The notes under the pieces: model-generated
Database searches by the model: none
Told to the model about the DNA's origin: nothing
The model's input: only the letters and a program-made list of their open reading frames with translations
Assembly: GCF_001570985.1 (NCBI RefSeq)
Contig: NZ_BCSS01000008.1
Span: 1-64,000 of the forward strand
Length of the DNA: 64,000 bases
Direction: 5' to 3'
DNA from: Janibacter limosus NBRC 16128
Lineage (GTDB): Bacteria; Actinomycetota; Actinomycetes; Actinomycetales; Dermatophilaceae
Shown: positions 50,824 through 59,753 of the stretch, piece by piece
Numbering within the stretch: the stretch's first letter is position 1
Layout: each line of letters opens with the position of its first letter
Made by a program: the position numbers and the translations under genes

Positions 50824-51258
50824 ATGAGCGATCAGACCGTGCGTCAGTTTTCGCAGGTGAGCGAAGGGGAGTCCCTCCCCGAGCGCTCGATCCCGGTCAC
50901 CCGGGCCCACCTCGTGCACTACGCGGGCGCCTCCGGCGACCGCAATGTCATCCACTGGGACGAGCGCACCGCGCAGGCCGTCGGCCTGCCGGACGTCATC
51001 GCCCACGGCATGTGGACGATGGGCTCCGCCGTCCAGGTCGTCACCGACTGGGTCGGTGACGCAGGCCGGGTCATCGACTACGGGACCCGCTTCACCAAGC
51101 CGGTCGTCGTCCCGCACGACGGAGGCGCCGTGCTCGACGTCGCGGGCAAGGTCACCAAGACCGACCCCGAGACCAGACAGGCGACCGTGGAGCTGACTGT
51201 GACCTGCGGTGGCGACAAGGTCCTGGGCCGCTGCCGCGCCGTCGTCCAGCTCGACTGA
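50824..51258 (+). CDS. hadB: MaoC-type dehydratase subunit (HadB-like)
   Basis: The catalytic hotdog partner of HadA, 144 residues. The hydratase motif YAGASGDRNVIHWDE carries the catalytic Asp and His, and LPDVIAHGMWTMG follows. It would remove water from (3R)-hydroxyacyl thioesters. ATG 50824 is used (GGGGAG upstream); a GTG lies 6 nt before it. The stop overlaps the murB start (TGATG), so it is coupled with a cell-wall gene. This link of fatty-acid and peptidoglycan synthesis genes is conserved in related genomes as far as I recall. Confidence 0.9.
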   Translation: MSDQTVRQFSQVSEGESLPERSIPVTRAHLVHYAGASGDRNVIHWDERTAQAVGLPDVIAHGMWTMGSAVQVVTDWVGDAGRVIDYGTRFTKPVVVPHDGGAVLDVAGKVTKTDPETRQATVELTVTCGGDKVLGRCRAVVQLD

Positions 51259-52331
51259 TGGCGCTGAGCGAGCACGGCGCCCCTCTGGCGCCGCTCACGA
51301 CCATGCGCGTCGGAGGCCCCGCCGACACGCTCGTGACGGCCGTGACGACGGACGAGGTCGTGGCCGCGGTCCGTGCGGCGGACGAGGCGGGGACCCCCCT
51401 TCTGCTCGTGTCCGGCGGGTCCAACCTGGTCATCGCTGATGACGGGTTCCGCGGCACGGTCGTGCGCATCGCGACGCAGGGTCTGCGCGTCGAGTCCCGG
51501 GACGACGAGCACGTCGTCGTGACCGTCGCTGCGGGCGAGGTCTGGGACGAGGTCGTGGCCCGAGCCGTCGCCGAGGGCTGGTCGGGCATCGAGGCGCTGT
51601 CCGGGATCCCCGGGCTGGCCGGGGCCACCCCGGTGCAGAACGTGGGCGCCTACGGGCAGGAGGTCGCGCAGACCATCACCCGGGTGCTCGCCTGGGACCG
51701 CCAGGAGCAGCGGCAGGTCACCTTCGACAACGCGCAGTGCGGGTTCACCTATCGGCACTCGGTCTTCAAGCAGAGCGACCGGTACGTCGTGCTCGAGGTG
51801 ACCTTCGAGCTGGGTCTCGGCGGGCTGTCCGCCCCCGTGGCCTACGCGGACCTCGCGCGGCAGCTGGACGTCGAGCAGGGGGAGCGGGTCCCGCTCGCCG
51901 CGGCGCGCGAGGCCGTCCTCGTGCAGCGCGGCAACCGCGGCATGGTGCTCGACGCGAGCGACCACGACACGTGGAGCTGCGGCTCCTTCTTCACCAACCC
52001 GATCCTGCCCACGTCGCAGATGGATGCACTCGTGGAGCGGGCCACCCAGCGTCTCGGGCCGGACGGGCCCGTGCCGCCGGTCTTCGCTGCGGGCGAGGGG
52101 CAGTCCAAGACGAGTGCCGCCTGGCTCATCGACAAGGCAGGCTTCGGCAAGGGGCACCGCATGCCCGGTCCGGTCGCACTGTCGACCAAGCACACGCTCG
52201 CGATCACCAACCGTGGCGGTGCCACGGCCGCCGATGTCGCCGAGCTCGCCCGGGAGGTGCGTGACGGGGTGCGTGAGGCCTTCGGCGTCACCCTCGTCAA
52301 CGAGCCCGTCTTCGTCGGGCACTCCCTGTAG
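51258..52331 (+). CDS. murB: UDP-N-acetylenolpyruvoylglucosamine reductase
   Basis: MurB reduces the enolpyruvyl group of UDP-GlcNAc-enolpyruvate to UDP-N-acetylmuramate with NADPH and FAD. The protein has 357 residues, type I. FAD-binding elements are TMRVGGPADTLV and LLVSGGSNLVIADDGFRG. The substrate site has SGIPGLAGATPVQNVGAYGQEV and the catalytic GSFFTNPI (Ser as proton donor). The C-terminal TKHTLAITNRGGATAADV is standard. It is the last gene of the hadAB-murB unit; a 21-bp hairpin follows. Confidence 0.96.
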   Translation: MALSEHGAPLAPLTTMRVGGPADTLVTAVTTDEVVAAVRAADEAGTPLLLVSGGSNLVIADDGFRGTVVRIATQGLRVESRDDEHVVVTVAAGEVWDEVVARAVAEGWSGIEALSGIPGLAGATPVQNVGAYGQEVAQTITRVLAWDRQEQRQVTFDNAQCGFTYRHSVFKQSDRYVVLEVTFELGLGGLSAPVAYADLARQLDVEQGERVPLAAAREAVLVQRGNRGMVLDASDHDTWSCGSFFTNPILPTSQMDALVERATQRLGPDGPVPPVFAAGEGQSKTSAAWLIDKAGFGKGHRMPGPVALSTKHTLAITNRGGATAADVAELAREVRDGVREAFGVTLVNEPVFVGHSL

Positions 52332-52345
52332 CTGGCGTCCTGCTG

Positions 52346-52391
52346 ACATGACGAGGGCCACGGTCGACATCGACCGTGGCCCTCGTCATGT
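52346..52391. terminator. Bidirectional hairpin terminator
   Basis: A perfect 21-bp inverted repeat (52346-52366 with 52371-52391) with a 4-nt loop separates murB from the convergent subtilase gene. It is the longest perfect hairpin found in the window; no T tract. Confidence 0.88.
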
Positions 52392-52402
52392 GTGTGCGCC
52401 GG

Positions 52403-53899
52403 TCAGCGGACCGCCGCGTAGGCGTCGACGATGCCGTCGCCGTAGTAGGAGTTCTCCTGAGGGCTGCCGACGCACGGTGCGCCCATGAGGGTCGTCGAGC
52501 ACGGGGTGTCCGTGGCCTGCGCCCGCAGCTCGCTGACGATCTTGTCCGGACCCCACGTCGGGTGCGCCGACTTCATCAGGGCCGCGACGCCGGCGACGTG
52601 CGGGGACGCCATCGAGGTTCCGCTCTTGGTGCCCCACCCGTTGTCGCGGGTGATGGTCGACAGGATCGAGCTGCCGGGGGCAGCGACGTCGATCGAGCCG
52701 AGACCGCGGTTGGAGAAGTACGACAGCTTGCCCTGGCGGTCGATCGAGGACACGGTCACGACGCCGTCGAGCTCCGTCGGGATGTCCTTGCACGAGCTGT
52801 TGATGACCCGGTCGGTCTGCACCGCGGCGTCATTGGGACTGGAGTCGTTGGTCGTCTTGTCCGACAGGTCGTAGGAGCTGTTGCCAGCCGCGGCGACGTG
52901 CACGGCGCCCTGGTCGGTCGACCACTCGACGGCACGACGCACGGCCTCCATGGCGGGAGCCTGCTCCGGCTGGTCGCCGCACCAGAACTCGAAGGGGTCG
53001 ACGTAGTAGCTGTTGTTGGTGACGTCCATGCCCTTGAGGCCGGCCTCCATGAAGCCGCAGACCGCGTACTCGGGGTAGATGAACCCGTCGTCGTTGACCA
53101 CCTTGACCGAGGCCATCTTGACCCCGGGCGCGATGCCGACGATGCCGACGCCATTGCGTTCGGCGCCGATCGTGCCGGCGACGTGGGTGCCGTGGTCGCT
53201 CGTCGTCGGGGCCCACGCGTCCTCGCCGGTTGCGGGTCGTCCGGCGTTGGTGCAGCCGACCGACGTGGACCGGTCGATCTGGTTGGCCAGGTCCGGGTGG
53301 TCGGGGTCGATGCCGGAGTCGAGCACGCCGACCGTGACATCAGGGGAGCCGGTGGTGATCGCGTGCGCCTGCGGCACGTTGATCATCTGCATGTCCCACT
53401 GCTCGCCCTCGCGCGGGTCGGTCGTGGTGGCCGCGGTGCCCTCGGAGATGTCGCCCTTCTTGGTGGCGGAGGCCTTCAGCTGGCCCTTGCCCGGACCCCA
53501 GGGAGCCTGGACGCCCTCGGGCGTGCCCTCGCTGACCGCGACGGAGCGGGTCGGGCCGACGGACTCGATGGCGTTGTTGGCGGACGAGACCACGGCGGTG
53601 CGGAAGTCGGCCTGCGTCGAGTGGGCGACGACGACCCCGATCTGCGGCCAGGACTGGATGACGACGCCGCCGGCGGACGTCACCGCCTTTTCGGCCTTGC
53701 GGACCTGACCCGGGTTGGCGGCCTTGGTGTTGATGACATAGCTGGAGATCTGTCCGTCGGGGGTCGAGATCGGCACCGGGGTCGACGCCGGCTCGTCCTG
53801 GGTTGCTCCGGTGGCTGACTGGGCGCCCATCACGCCGAGTCCGAGGATCGCGGCGGTGGCCGCGAGACGGGCTGTGCGTGGCCTCATGCGGGTGGTCAT
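52403..53899 (-). CDS. Secreted subtilisin-like serine protease (S8)
   Basis: An extracellular S8 protease of 498 residues. A signal peptide (basic start, LAATAAILGLGVMGAQSATGA) and a propeptide up to about residue 150 precede the catalytic domain. The triad is Asp194 in VGVLDSGID, His239 in DHGTHVAGT and Ser429 in GTSMASPHVAG; the oxyanion Asn is in AAAGNSSYD. ATG 53899 has AAGGAG 5 nt before it; an in-frame GTG lies 6 nt upstream. The gene is monocistronic. It has no C-terminal sorting signal, so the protein is probably released. Confidence 0.94.
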   Translation of the reverse strand: MTTRMRPRTARLAATAAILGLGVMGAQSATGATQDEPASTPVPISTPDGQISSYVINTKAANPGQVRKAEKAVTSAGGVVIQSWPQIGVVVAHSTQADFRTAVVSSANNAIESVGPTRSVAVSEGTPEGVQAPWGPGKGQLKASATKKGDISEGTAATTTDPREGEQWDMQMINVPQAHAITTGSPDVTVGVLDSGIDPDHPDLANQIDRSTSVGCTNAGRPATGEDAWAPTTSDHGTHVAGTIGAERNGVGIVGIAPGVKMASVKVVNDDGFIYPEYAVCGFMEAGLKGMDVTNNSYYVDPFEFWCGDQPEQAPAMEAVRRAVEWSTDQGAVHVAAAGNSSYDLSDKTTNDSSPNDAAVQTDRVINSSCKDIPTELDGVVTVSSIDRQGKLSYFSNRGLGSIDVAAPGSSILSTITRDNGWGTKSGTSMASPHVAGVAALMKSAHPTWGPDKIVSELRAQATDTPCSTTLMGAPCVGSPQENSYYGDGIVDAYAAVR

Positions 53900-54043
53900 G
53901 TGCACTCCTTCGTGCCTGTGTCAGGGTGACGCGAGAGCGGGTGTTCCGCGCGCGTTGGCCCGATGATGGCAGAAGGATCGTCGACCTGCAGTGCGAACGC
54001 CACACATCCTGCGGTCTTGCCCCTCACATGCCGGATGGTCCGG

Positions 54044-55087
54044 TCAGGCGGGGGCGGCCAACCACGTGTCGATGTCAGTCATCGCCGCGTCGATGACCTC
54101 GCGCGGTGCCCGGCTCGCCCGGAAGGAGCCGCGGGCCAGCTCGGCGATCTCCTGGTCGTCCAGGCCGTGGACGGTGCGCGCGGTCTCGTACTGGTCGAGC
54201 AGGCGTGAGTCGAAGAGCAGGGGGTCGTCGGCGCCGAGCGCGATCGTCGCGCCGGCCGAGACGAGGGCTCGCAGGGGAACCTCCGGTGCCTCGTGGTAGA
54301 CGCCGAGCGAGACATTGGAGCCCGGACACACCTCGAGGGCCACGCCGGCCTCGACGATGGCAGCGAGCACGCGTGGGTCCTCGGTGCTGCGCACCCCGTG
54401 CCCGAGGCGGTCGGGACGGAGCGTCGCGAGGGTCTCGGCCACGGACTCGGGGCCGAGGAGCTCTCCGGCGTGGGGCACGAGGGCCAGTCCGGCCCGCTCC
54501 GCGATGCGGAAGGCGGGTGCGAAGTCCGGGGTGTCCCCCCTTCGCTCGTCGTTGGACAGCCCGAAGCCCACCACGCCGTCGGGGACCGCGTACTGCGCCG
54601 CGAGCCGGGCGAGGGTGCGTGCCTCCAGGGGGTGGCGGATGCGGCTGGCCGCCATCAGGACGCCGACCCGCGCCGAGCCCGTCTCGTCGGCGGTCGAGTT
54701 CACCGAGCGCGCCTCGTCGAGGACGATCTCCATGGCGGGCGTGATCCCACCGACGAAGGGGGCGTACGACGTCGGGTCGACCTGGATCTCCAGCCAGCGC
54801 GACCCCTCGGCGCCGTCGTCCAGCGCGGCCTCGCGCACGATCCGGCGCATGTCGGCCTCTCCGCGCACGCAGTGCCGTGCGGCGTCGTAGAGGCGTTGGA
54901 AGCGAAACCACCCCCGCTCGTCCGCAGCGGACAGCTGCGGGGGATACCCGGAGCGAAGGGAGTCGGGCAGCCGCATCCCGTGGCCGGCGGCCATGTCTCG
55001 TACGGTCTCCACCCGCATGGACCCCGTGAAGTGCAGGTGGAGGTGGGCCTTGGGGAGGTCCCGCAGGTCCCGGCCGGTGGTGCTCAG
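54044..55087 (-). CDS. add: Adenosine deaminase, apparent CTG start
   Basis: A zinc hydrolase converting adenosine to inosine (347 residues). The zinc motif PKAHLHLHFTGSM (His15, His17) lies upstream of the first ATG (55018), so that ATG cannot be the start. An in-frame stop at 55105-55103 limits the choice, and no ATG, GTG or TTG lies between. CTG at 55087 overlaps the preceding stop (CTGA) and has AGGAG 7 nt before it, so it is the probable start. Other motifs are VPHAGE, RLGHGVR, LEVCPGSNVSLG and GADDPLLF, which carries the last metal-binding Asp. It is third in an operon with the aminotransferase and the DUF5709-like gene. Confidence 0.9.
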   Translation of the reverse strand: MSTTGRDLRDLPKAHLHLHFTGSMRVETVRDMAAGHGMRLPDSLRSGYPPQLSAADERGWFRFQRLYDAARHCVRGEADMRRIVREAALDDGAEGSRWLEIQVDPTSYAPFVGGITPAMEIVLDEARSVNSTADETGSARVGVLMAASRIRHPLEARTLARLAAQYAVPDGVVGFGLSNDERRGDTPDFAPAFRIAERAGLALVPHAGELLGPESVAETLATLRPDRLGHGVRSTEDPRVLAAIVEAGVALEVCPGSNVSLGVYHEAPEVPLRALVSAGATIALGADDPLLFDSRLLDQYETARTVHGLDDQEIAELARGSFRASRAPREVIDAAMTDIDTWLAAPA

Positions 55088-55596
55088 GCGGAGTCTCCTG
55101 CCTCATCGTCCCGCTCGCTGCCGATGATGTGCACGGCGGCCTCCTCGGCGGACGCCGCGCCTCCGTCGACGCCGACATCGCGGCCCCAGGCCTGGTCGTC
55201 GCGGTCCTCGTGGCTGCCCTCGTCGGGGCTCACGAGCCGGCCGGCTCGAGCATCGCCGACCTCGCTGTCACCGAGCCAGTCGTCTTCTGCGGAGATCGCG
55301 TCAGGGTCGTCCCCGCCGACCTGGTCGGCACCGCGGCGGCCCTGCTCCTCCTCCCAGGAGGTGTCCGGCTCCTCCTGCTTGAGGCGCTCGTCGATGGTCT
55401 CGTTGACCTGCTGCTCGGCAGCGGTGACGCCATGCGCGTAGGACCCCCTGGCGGAGTCCGGTGGGGAGTACCCCGCGTCGAGCGCGTCCTCGTCCCCGCG
55501 CCCGTCGCCCATGAGGCTGTCTCCGGGTTGCAGCTGGTCCTCGTCGTCGAGGCTGTAGCTGGTCAGGTCGGTGTCGAGGTCTTCGCGCTCGGTCAT
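55084..55596 (-). CDS. DUF5709-like acidic protein
   Basis: A very acidic, probably disordered protein of 170 residues. It has SYSLDDEDQLQPGDSLMGDG at the N-terminus, LDAGYSPPD, and a repeated pattern of ERLKQEEPDTSWEEE. This matches my memory of actinobacterial DUF5709 proteins; no function is known to me. ATG 55596 has AAGGAG. It starts 2 nt after the aminotransferase stop and overlaps the adenosine deaminase start, so the three are cotranscribed. Codon use is normal. Confidence 0.75.
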   Translation of the reverse strand: MTEREDLDTDLTSYSLDDEDQLQPGDSLMGDGRGDEDALDAGYSPPDSARGSYAHGVTAAEQQVNETIDERLKQEEPDTSWEEEQGRRGADQVGGDDPDAISAEDDWLGDSEVGDARAGRLVSPDEGSHEDRDDQAWGRDVGVDGGAASAEEAAVHIIGSERDDEAGDSA

Positions 55597-55598
55597 GG

Positions 55599-56903
55599 TC
55601 ACTCCTTGGTGGGGTTTGCGCCCAGCTGCTCGGCCGCGGCGATCAGGACGCACGTGGCGACCGTCTCCATGGCCTCGGTGAGCTCGGACATCGGCGGCAT
55701 GGTCGGGGCCAGTCGGATGTTGGTGTCCTGCGGGTCATCGCCGTGCGGGAAGGAGGCGCCGGCCGGGGTGAGGGACAGGCCGGCCTCCTTGGCCAGGGCG
55801 ACGACGCGCGAGGCGGTGCCGGGCAGGACATCGAGGTTGACGAAGTAGCCGCCTGTCGGGCGGTTCCACGTCGCGACGCCGAGACCGCCCAGGCGCTCGG
55901 TGAGCACCCGGTCCACCTCGGCGAACTTGGGGGCGATGATCTCCGCGTGGCGGCGCATGTGGGCACGCACGCCCTCGGCGTCGCCGAAGAACTCCACGTG
56001 ACGCAGCTGGTTGACCTTGTCCGGGCCGATCGAGCCCTTGCCGAGGTGCTCCAGGTACCAGGCGACCTGCTCGACGGAGGAGGCCAGGAAGGCGACGCCG
56101 GCGCCCGCCCAGGTGATCTTGGAGGTCGAGGCGAACATGATCGCGCGGTGCGGGTGGCCGGCGCCGGAGGCGAGGCTGATGATGTCCGCGCTCTTGGTCT
56201 CGTCCTCGGTGAGGTGGTGGACCGCGTAGGCGTTGTCCCAGAAGATCTTGAAGTCGGGAGCCGCAGTCTCCATCGCGGCCAGACGGCTGGCGACCTCCTG
56301 GGTGACGACGGAGCCGGTCGGGTTGGCGTAGGTCGGGACGACCCACATGCCCTTGATCGACGGGTCGGACGCGGCGAGGTGGGCGATCTCCTCGGCGTCA
56401 GGGCCCTCATCGGTCATGGGGACGGTGATCATCTGGATCCCGAGGTCCTCCAGGAGCCCGAAGTGACGGTCGTACCCGGGGACCGGGCAGATGAAGGTGA
56501 CCTTGTCCTCCTTCGCCCACGGGCGGGGGGAGTCGATCGCGCCGAAGAGCAGCAGGTCGACGAGGACATCGCGCATCATCGTCAGCGAGGAGTTGCCGCC
56601 CGCGACGATCTGGTCGGGCTCGACCCAGAGCAGCTCGGCGAAGATCTCGCGCAGCTCGGCCAACCCGGAGAGTCCGCCGTAGTTGCGGACATCGGTGCCG
56701 GCGCGGTCCGTGGTCGCGGAGGGCAGTGAGAGCATCTCGTCAGCCAGGTCGAGCTGGGCGGCGCTGGGCTTGCCACGCGTGACATCGAGCGTGATGCCCT
56801 TGGCGGCCTGGGCCGCGTGGGCCTCGCGCTGGGACGTCGCAAGAGCAGCGAGCTCCTGCGTGCTGAGGTCGGACAGAGGGCGAGCGGCGTTCGTCGAAGT
56901 CAC
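55599..56903 (-). CDS. Class I/II PLP aminotransferase (aspartate aminotransferase-like)
   Basis: A pyridoxal-phosphate aminotransferase of 434 residues. It has DVTRGKPSAAQLDLADEML near the start, NYGGLSGLAELREIF, VPTYANPTGSVV with the cofactor-facing Asn, IFWDNAYAVHH, and the Schiff-base Lys in FASTSKITWAGAGVAFL. This subgroup (DVTRGKP) is annotated as aspartate or general aminotransferase in actinobacteria next to secE. GTG 56903 is taken: it begins a conserved-looking N-terminus, although the ribosome-binding site (GGAAG) is weak. First gene of the operon with the DUF5709-like gene and add. Confidence 0.88.
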   Translation of the reverse strand: MTSTNAARPLSDLSTQELAALATSQREAHAAQAAKGITLDVTRGKPSAAQLDLADEMLSLPSATTDRAGTDVRNYGGLSGLAELREIFAELLWVEPDQIVAGGNSSLTMMRDVLVDLLLFGAIDSPRPWAKEDKVTFICPVPGYDRHFGLLEDLGIQMITVPMTDEGPDAEEIAHLAASDPSIKGMWVVPTYANPTGSVVTQEVASRLAAMETAAPDFKIFWDNAYAVHHLTEDETKSADIISLASGAGHPHRAIMFASTSKITWAGAGVAFLASSVEQVAWYLEHLGKGSIGPDKVNQLRHVEFFGDAEGVRAHMRRHAEIIAPKFAEVDRVLTERLGGLGVATWNRPTGGYFVNLDVLPGTASRVVALAKEAGLSLTPAGASFPHGDDPQDTNIRLAPTMPPMSELTEAMETVATCVLIAAAEQLGANPTKE

Positions 56904-57059
56904 GGGGTCAGTCTTCCACCTTCGCCTGGTTCGCGGTGTGTGCCCTCCGTGACGTAGAGTTGTTCCTCGGTTGACTTCGACCAGACTCTCCGTCATGCCC
57001 GCATGCAGAGATGAAGGACGAAGTTGACTCGGGAAGTCGCCCCAACCAGGGCTTCCCGA

Positions 57060-57132
57060 AGGGCAGTGGCTCAATTGGTAGAGCACCGGTCTCCAAAACC
57101 GGCGGTTGGGGGTTCGAGTCCCTCCTGCCCTG
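57060..57132 (+). tRNA. tRNA-Trp (CCA)
   Basis: Acceptor arms AGGGCAG and CTGCCCT pair perfectly, with discriminator G. The anticodon loop CTCCAAA has anticodon CCA. The T arm has GGTTCGAGTCC. CCA is not encoded. It stands directly upstream of secE, the usual actinobacterial order. A possible promoter is TTCGCG/TAGAGT, with the -10 at 56955-56960. Confidence 0.96.
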
Positions 57133-57170
57133 CGTTGCACGACATCCGTTGCGCAGCTAGGTGATCCCGG

Positions 57171-57443
57171 ATGAGAAGAGATGACGTGAGCCAGCTCGGA
57201 GCGCAGCCGACCAACGCGCGGCGCGGCCCCAAGGGCGGCAATCCGATCTCTCGTTTCTTCGGGTCGATCGGTCTCTTCCTGGCCCAGGTGCTGGACGAGC
57301 TCCGCAAGGTCGTCCGGCCGACGCGGTCCGAGCTGATCAACTACACGCTCGTCGTCATCGTCTTCGTGGCCGTGATGATGCTCATCGTGTCTGGCTTGGA
57401 CGCCGTGTTCACCCGCGTCGTGCTCTGGGTGTTCGGCGGCTGA
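57171..57443 (+). CDS. secE: Preprotein translocase subunit SecE
   Basis: SecE clamps the SecY channel. The protein has up to 90 residues: a basic N-terminal tail, the amphipathic segment [21 protein letters not shown], and one transmembrane helix [21 protein letters not shown]. Start ATG 57171 or GTG 57186; the latter has AAGAG at 5 nt. It is followed by nusG after a 70-nt gap. Everything is as expected for the family. Confidence 0.94.
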   Translation: MRRDDVSQLGAQPTNARRGPKGGNPISRFFGSIGLFLAQVLDELRKVVRPTRSELINYTLVVIVFVAVMMLIVSGLDAVFTRVVLWVFGG

Positions 57444-57513
57444 CGCCGCCACCACAACCGCAGTCCGGGCGCGCACCTGCGCCGTCGTAGTAGTCGAAGT
57501 GAGGAACCAGGTC

Positions 57514-58389
57514 ATGTCCGAGCAGGCCCAGACCCCCGAGCCCCAGGAAAATGAGGGCACCTCGAGCGTCGTCGCCGCCGAGCAGGCCGAGCGCGCGGCA
57601 CAGCCGCCGGCCGACCTCCCTTCCGCCCAGGAGGTCGACGACGCGCGCGCCGCCGACGAGGCCCTCGAGGAGGCTGCTGCTGAGCAGGCCGCCGACGAAG
57701 AGGTCCTCGCAGCGGATGCCGATGTCGACGCCGGCACCGACGAGGACGGCGATGTCGTGCCAGAGGAGGCCGAGGACCCGGTCCAGGCCTTCAAGGACGA
57801 CCTCGCCTCCAAGTTCGGCGACTGGTACGTCATCCACACCTACGCGGGGTACGAAAACCGTGTGAAGCACAACCTCGAGACCCGTGTCGCCAACCTCGAC
57901 ATGGAGGACTACATCTTCGAGGTGGCCGTCACGATCGACGAGGTCACCGAGATCAAGGCCGGTCAGAAGAAGGTGCGCAAGCAGCCGCGCATGCCCGGAT
58001 ATGTCCTCGTGCGCATGGACCTCACGGACGAGTCCTGGGGCGCGGTGCGCCACACGCCGGGTGTCACCGGCTTCGTCGGCAACGCCCACGACCCGGTGCC
58101 GCTGAGCCTCGACGAGGTCTTCACGATGATCAAGCCGGCCGACCTCGACAAGCCGGCCGCCACCACTGCCTCCGGCGCCCCCGCCCAGGGTGGCGGCTCG
58201 TCCGCCGCCACGATGGACGTCGACTTCGAGATCGGCGAGTCCGTCACGGTCATGGAGGGCCCCTTCGAGACGATGCCCGCCTCGATCTCCGAGATCATCC
58301 CGGAGAGCCAGAAGCTCAAGGTCCTCGTCTCCATCTTCGGCCGGGAGACCCCGGTCGAGCTCGGCTTCCACCAGGTCGCCAAGATCTGA
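57514..58389 (+). CDS. nusG: Transcription termination/antitermination protein NusG
   Basis: NusG binds RNA polymerase and links it to Rho or the ribosome. The protein has 291 residues. The first ~95 are an acidic, Ala/Glu/Asp-rich tail that is typical of actinobacterial NusG but long. The NGN domain starts at [20 protein letters not shown] and includes [19 protein letters not shown] and GVTGFVGN. A Gly/Ser/Ala linker ([18 protein letters not shown]) leads to the KOW domain, [29 protein letters not shown] 57514 is preferred over GTG 57499. Confidence 0.95.
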   Translation: MSEQAQTPEPQENEGTSSVVAAEQAERAAQPPADLPSAQEVDDARAADEALEEAAAEQAADEEVLAADADVDAGTDEDGDVVPEEAEDPVQAFKDDLASKFGDWYVIHTYAGYENRVKHNLETRVANLDMEDYIFEVAVTIDEVTEIKAGQKKVRKQPRMPGYVLVRMDLTDESWGAVRHTPGVTGFVGNAHDPVPLSLDEVFTMIKPADLDKPAATTASGAPAQGGGSSAATMDVDFEIGESVTVMEGPFETMPASISEIIPESQKLKVLVSIFGRETPVELGFHQVAKI

Positions 58390-58395
58390 TGGTCC

Positions 58396-58417
58396 GGTGC
58401 CGCCGATCGGCGGCACC
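58396..58417. terminator. Palindrome between nusG and rplK
   Basis: A perfect 22-bp palindrome with 11-bp arms stands 6 nt after the nusG stop. It could be a weak terminator, an RNA processing site or part of the rplK leader, where L11/L1 autoregulation is known in other bacteria. The sequence does not tell which. Confidence 0.45.
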
Positions 58418-58477
58418 TCATGCAACCGGGTCATCGCCCACGGCGTCGGCCCACCAACAAGGAAGTAGGAACACCGC

Positions 58478-58915
58478 ATGCCCCCCAAGAGCAAGAAGAT
58501 CTCCGGCTACATCAAGCTCCAGATCCAGGCAGGTGCCGCCACCCCGGCCCCGCCCGTCGGCCCGGCCCTCGGTCAGCACGGCGTCAACATCATGGAGTTC
58601 GTCAAGGCGTACAACGACGCCACGGCGGACATGCGCGGCAACGTCGTGCCGGTCGAGATCACGGTCTACGAAGACCGCTCGTTCACCTTCATCACCAAGA
58701 CCCCGCCGGCCGCTGAGCTCATCAAGAAGGCCGCCGGAGTCAAGAAGGCCTCGGGCGAGCCGCACAAGGTCAAGGTCGCCTCGCTGACCAAGGACCAGGT
58801 CCGCGAGATCGCCGAGACCAAGATGCCTGACCTCAACGCCCACGACATCGATGCCGCGATGAAGATCATCGCCGGCACCGCCCGTCAGATGGGTATCGAG
58901 ACCCCGGGTATCTGA
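58478..58915 (+). CDS. rplK: 50S ribosomal protein L11
   Basis: L11 forms the base of the ribosomal stalk and the thiostrepton site. It has 145 residues. The N-terminal domain has [29 protein letters not shown] and the RNA-binding domain has [38 protein letters not shown]. Standard length. AAGGAAGTAGGAACACC precedes ATG 58478. It is cotranscribed with rplA, which starts 73 nt later. Confidence 0.97.
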   Translation: MPPKSKKISGYIKLQIQAGAATPAPPVGPALGQHGVNIMEFVKAYNDATADMRGNVVPVEITVYEDRSFTFITKTPPAAELIKKAAGVKKASGEPHKVKVASLTKDQVREIAETKMPDLNAHDIDAAMKIIAGTARQMGIETPGI

Positions 58916-58988
58916 TACCCGACGCACCACCCGTGGGAGGGCCAGCGCTGGCCCGCACCACATCTCCACCACCACCAAGGAGCAGCAC

Positions 58989-59732
58989 ATGAAGCGCAGC
59001 AAGAGCTACCGCGCCGCGGCAGAGAAGATCGACCAGGACCTGGCCTACGCCCCCCTCGAGGCGATCCGCCTCGCCAAGGACAGCGCCAAGAAGTCCTACG
59101 ACGAGACCGTCGAGGTCGTCTTCCGTCTCGGCATCGACCCCCGCAAGGCCGACCAGATGGTCCGCGGCACGGTCAACCTGCCGCACGGCACGGGCAAGAC
59201 CGCCCGTGTCCTTGTCTTCGCCAACGGCGACAAGGCCGACGCTGCCCGTGAGGCCGGTGCCGACTACGTGGGCTCGGACGACATGCTCGAGAAGATCCAG
59301 GGCGGCTGGATGGACTTCGACGCCGTCGTCGCCACCCCGGACCTCATGGGCAAGGTCGGTCGTCTCGGCAAGGTCCTCGGCCCGCGTGGTCTCATGCCCA
59401 ACCCCAAGACCGGCACCGTCACGATGGACACGGCCAAGGCCGTCACGGACATCAAGGGCGGCAAGATCGAGTTCCGCAACGACAAGCACGCCAACCTGCA
59501 CTTCATCATCGGCAAGGCGAGCTTCGACGAGACCAAGCTGGTCGAGAACTACCAGAGCGCGCTCGAGGAGATCCTCCGCCTCAAGCCCTCCGCCTCCAAG
59601 GGGCGCTACATCACCAAGGCCGTGCTGAGCACGACCATGGGCCCGGGTATCCAGCTCGACAGCTCGCGGGTGAAGAACCTGCTCGAGGAGACCGCTCCGG
59701 TGGCCGTCGACGAGGTTCCCTCCGGCGCGTGA
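58989..59732 (+). CDS. rplA: 50S ribosomal protein L1
   Basis: L1 binds 23S rRNA at the E-site stalk and commonly represses its own operon. It has 247 residues, the usual actinobacterial length. The signature [24 protein letters not shown] is complete. AAGGAG precedes ATG 58989. It ends the rplKA unit: a hairpin begins 22 nt after the stop. Confidence 0.97.
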   Translation: MKRSKSYRAAAEKIDQDLAYAPLEAIRLAKDSAKKSYDETVEVVFRLGIDPRKADQMVRGTVNLPHGTGKTARVLVFANGDKADAAREAGADYVGSDDMLEKIQGGWMDFDAVVATPDLMGKVGRLGKVLGPRGLMPNPKTGTVTMDTAKAVTDIKGGKIEFRNDKHANLHFIIGKASFDETKLVENYQSALEEILRLKPSASKGRYITKAVLSTTMGPGIQLDSSRVKNLLEETAPVAVDEVPSGA

Positions 59733-59753
59733 TCTGACGATCGCCTGAACGCA

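Noticed and set aside
54044-55018. Adenosine deaminase starting at ATG 55018
   Set aside because: This start would remove the H-L-H zinc ligands that are encoded in frame directly upstream.
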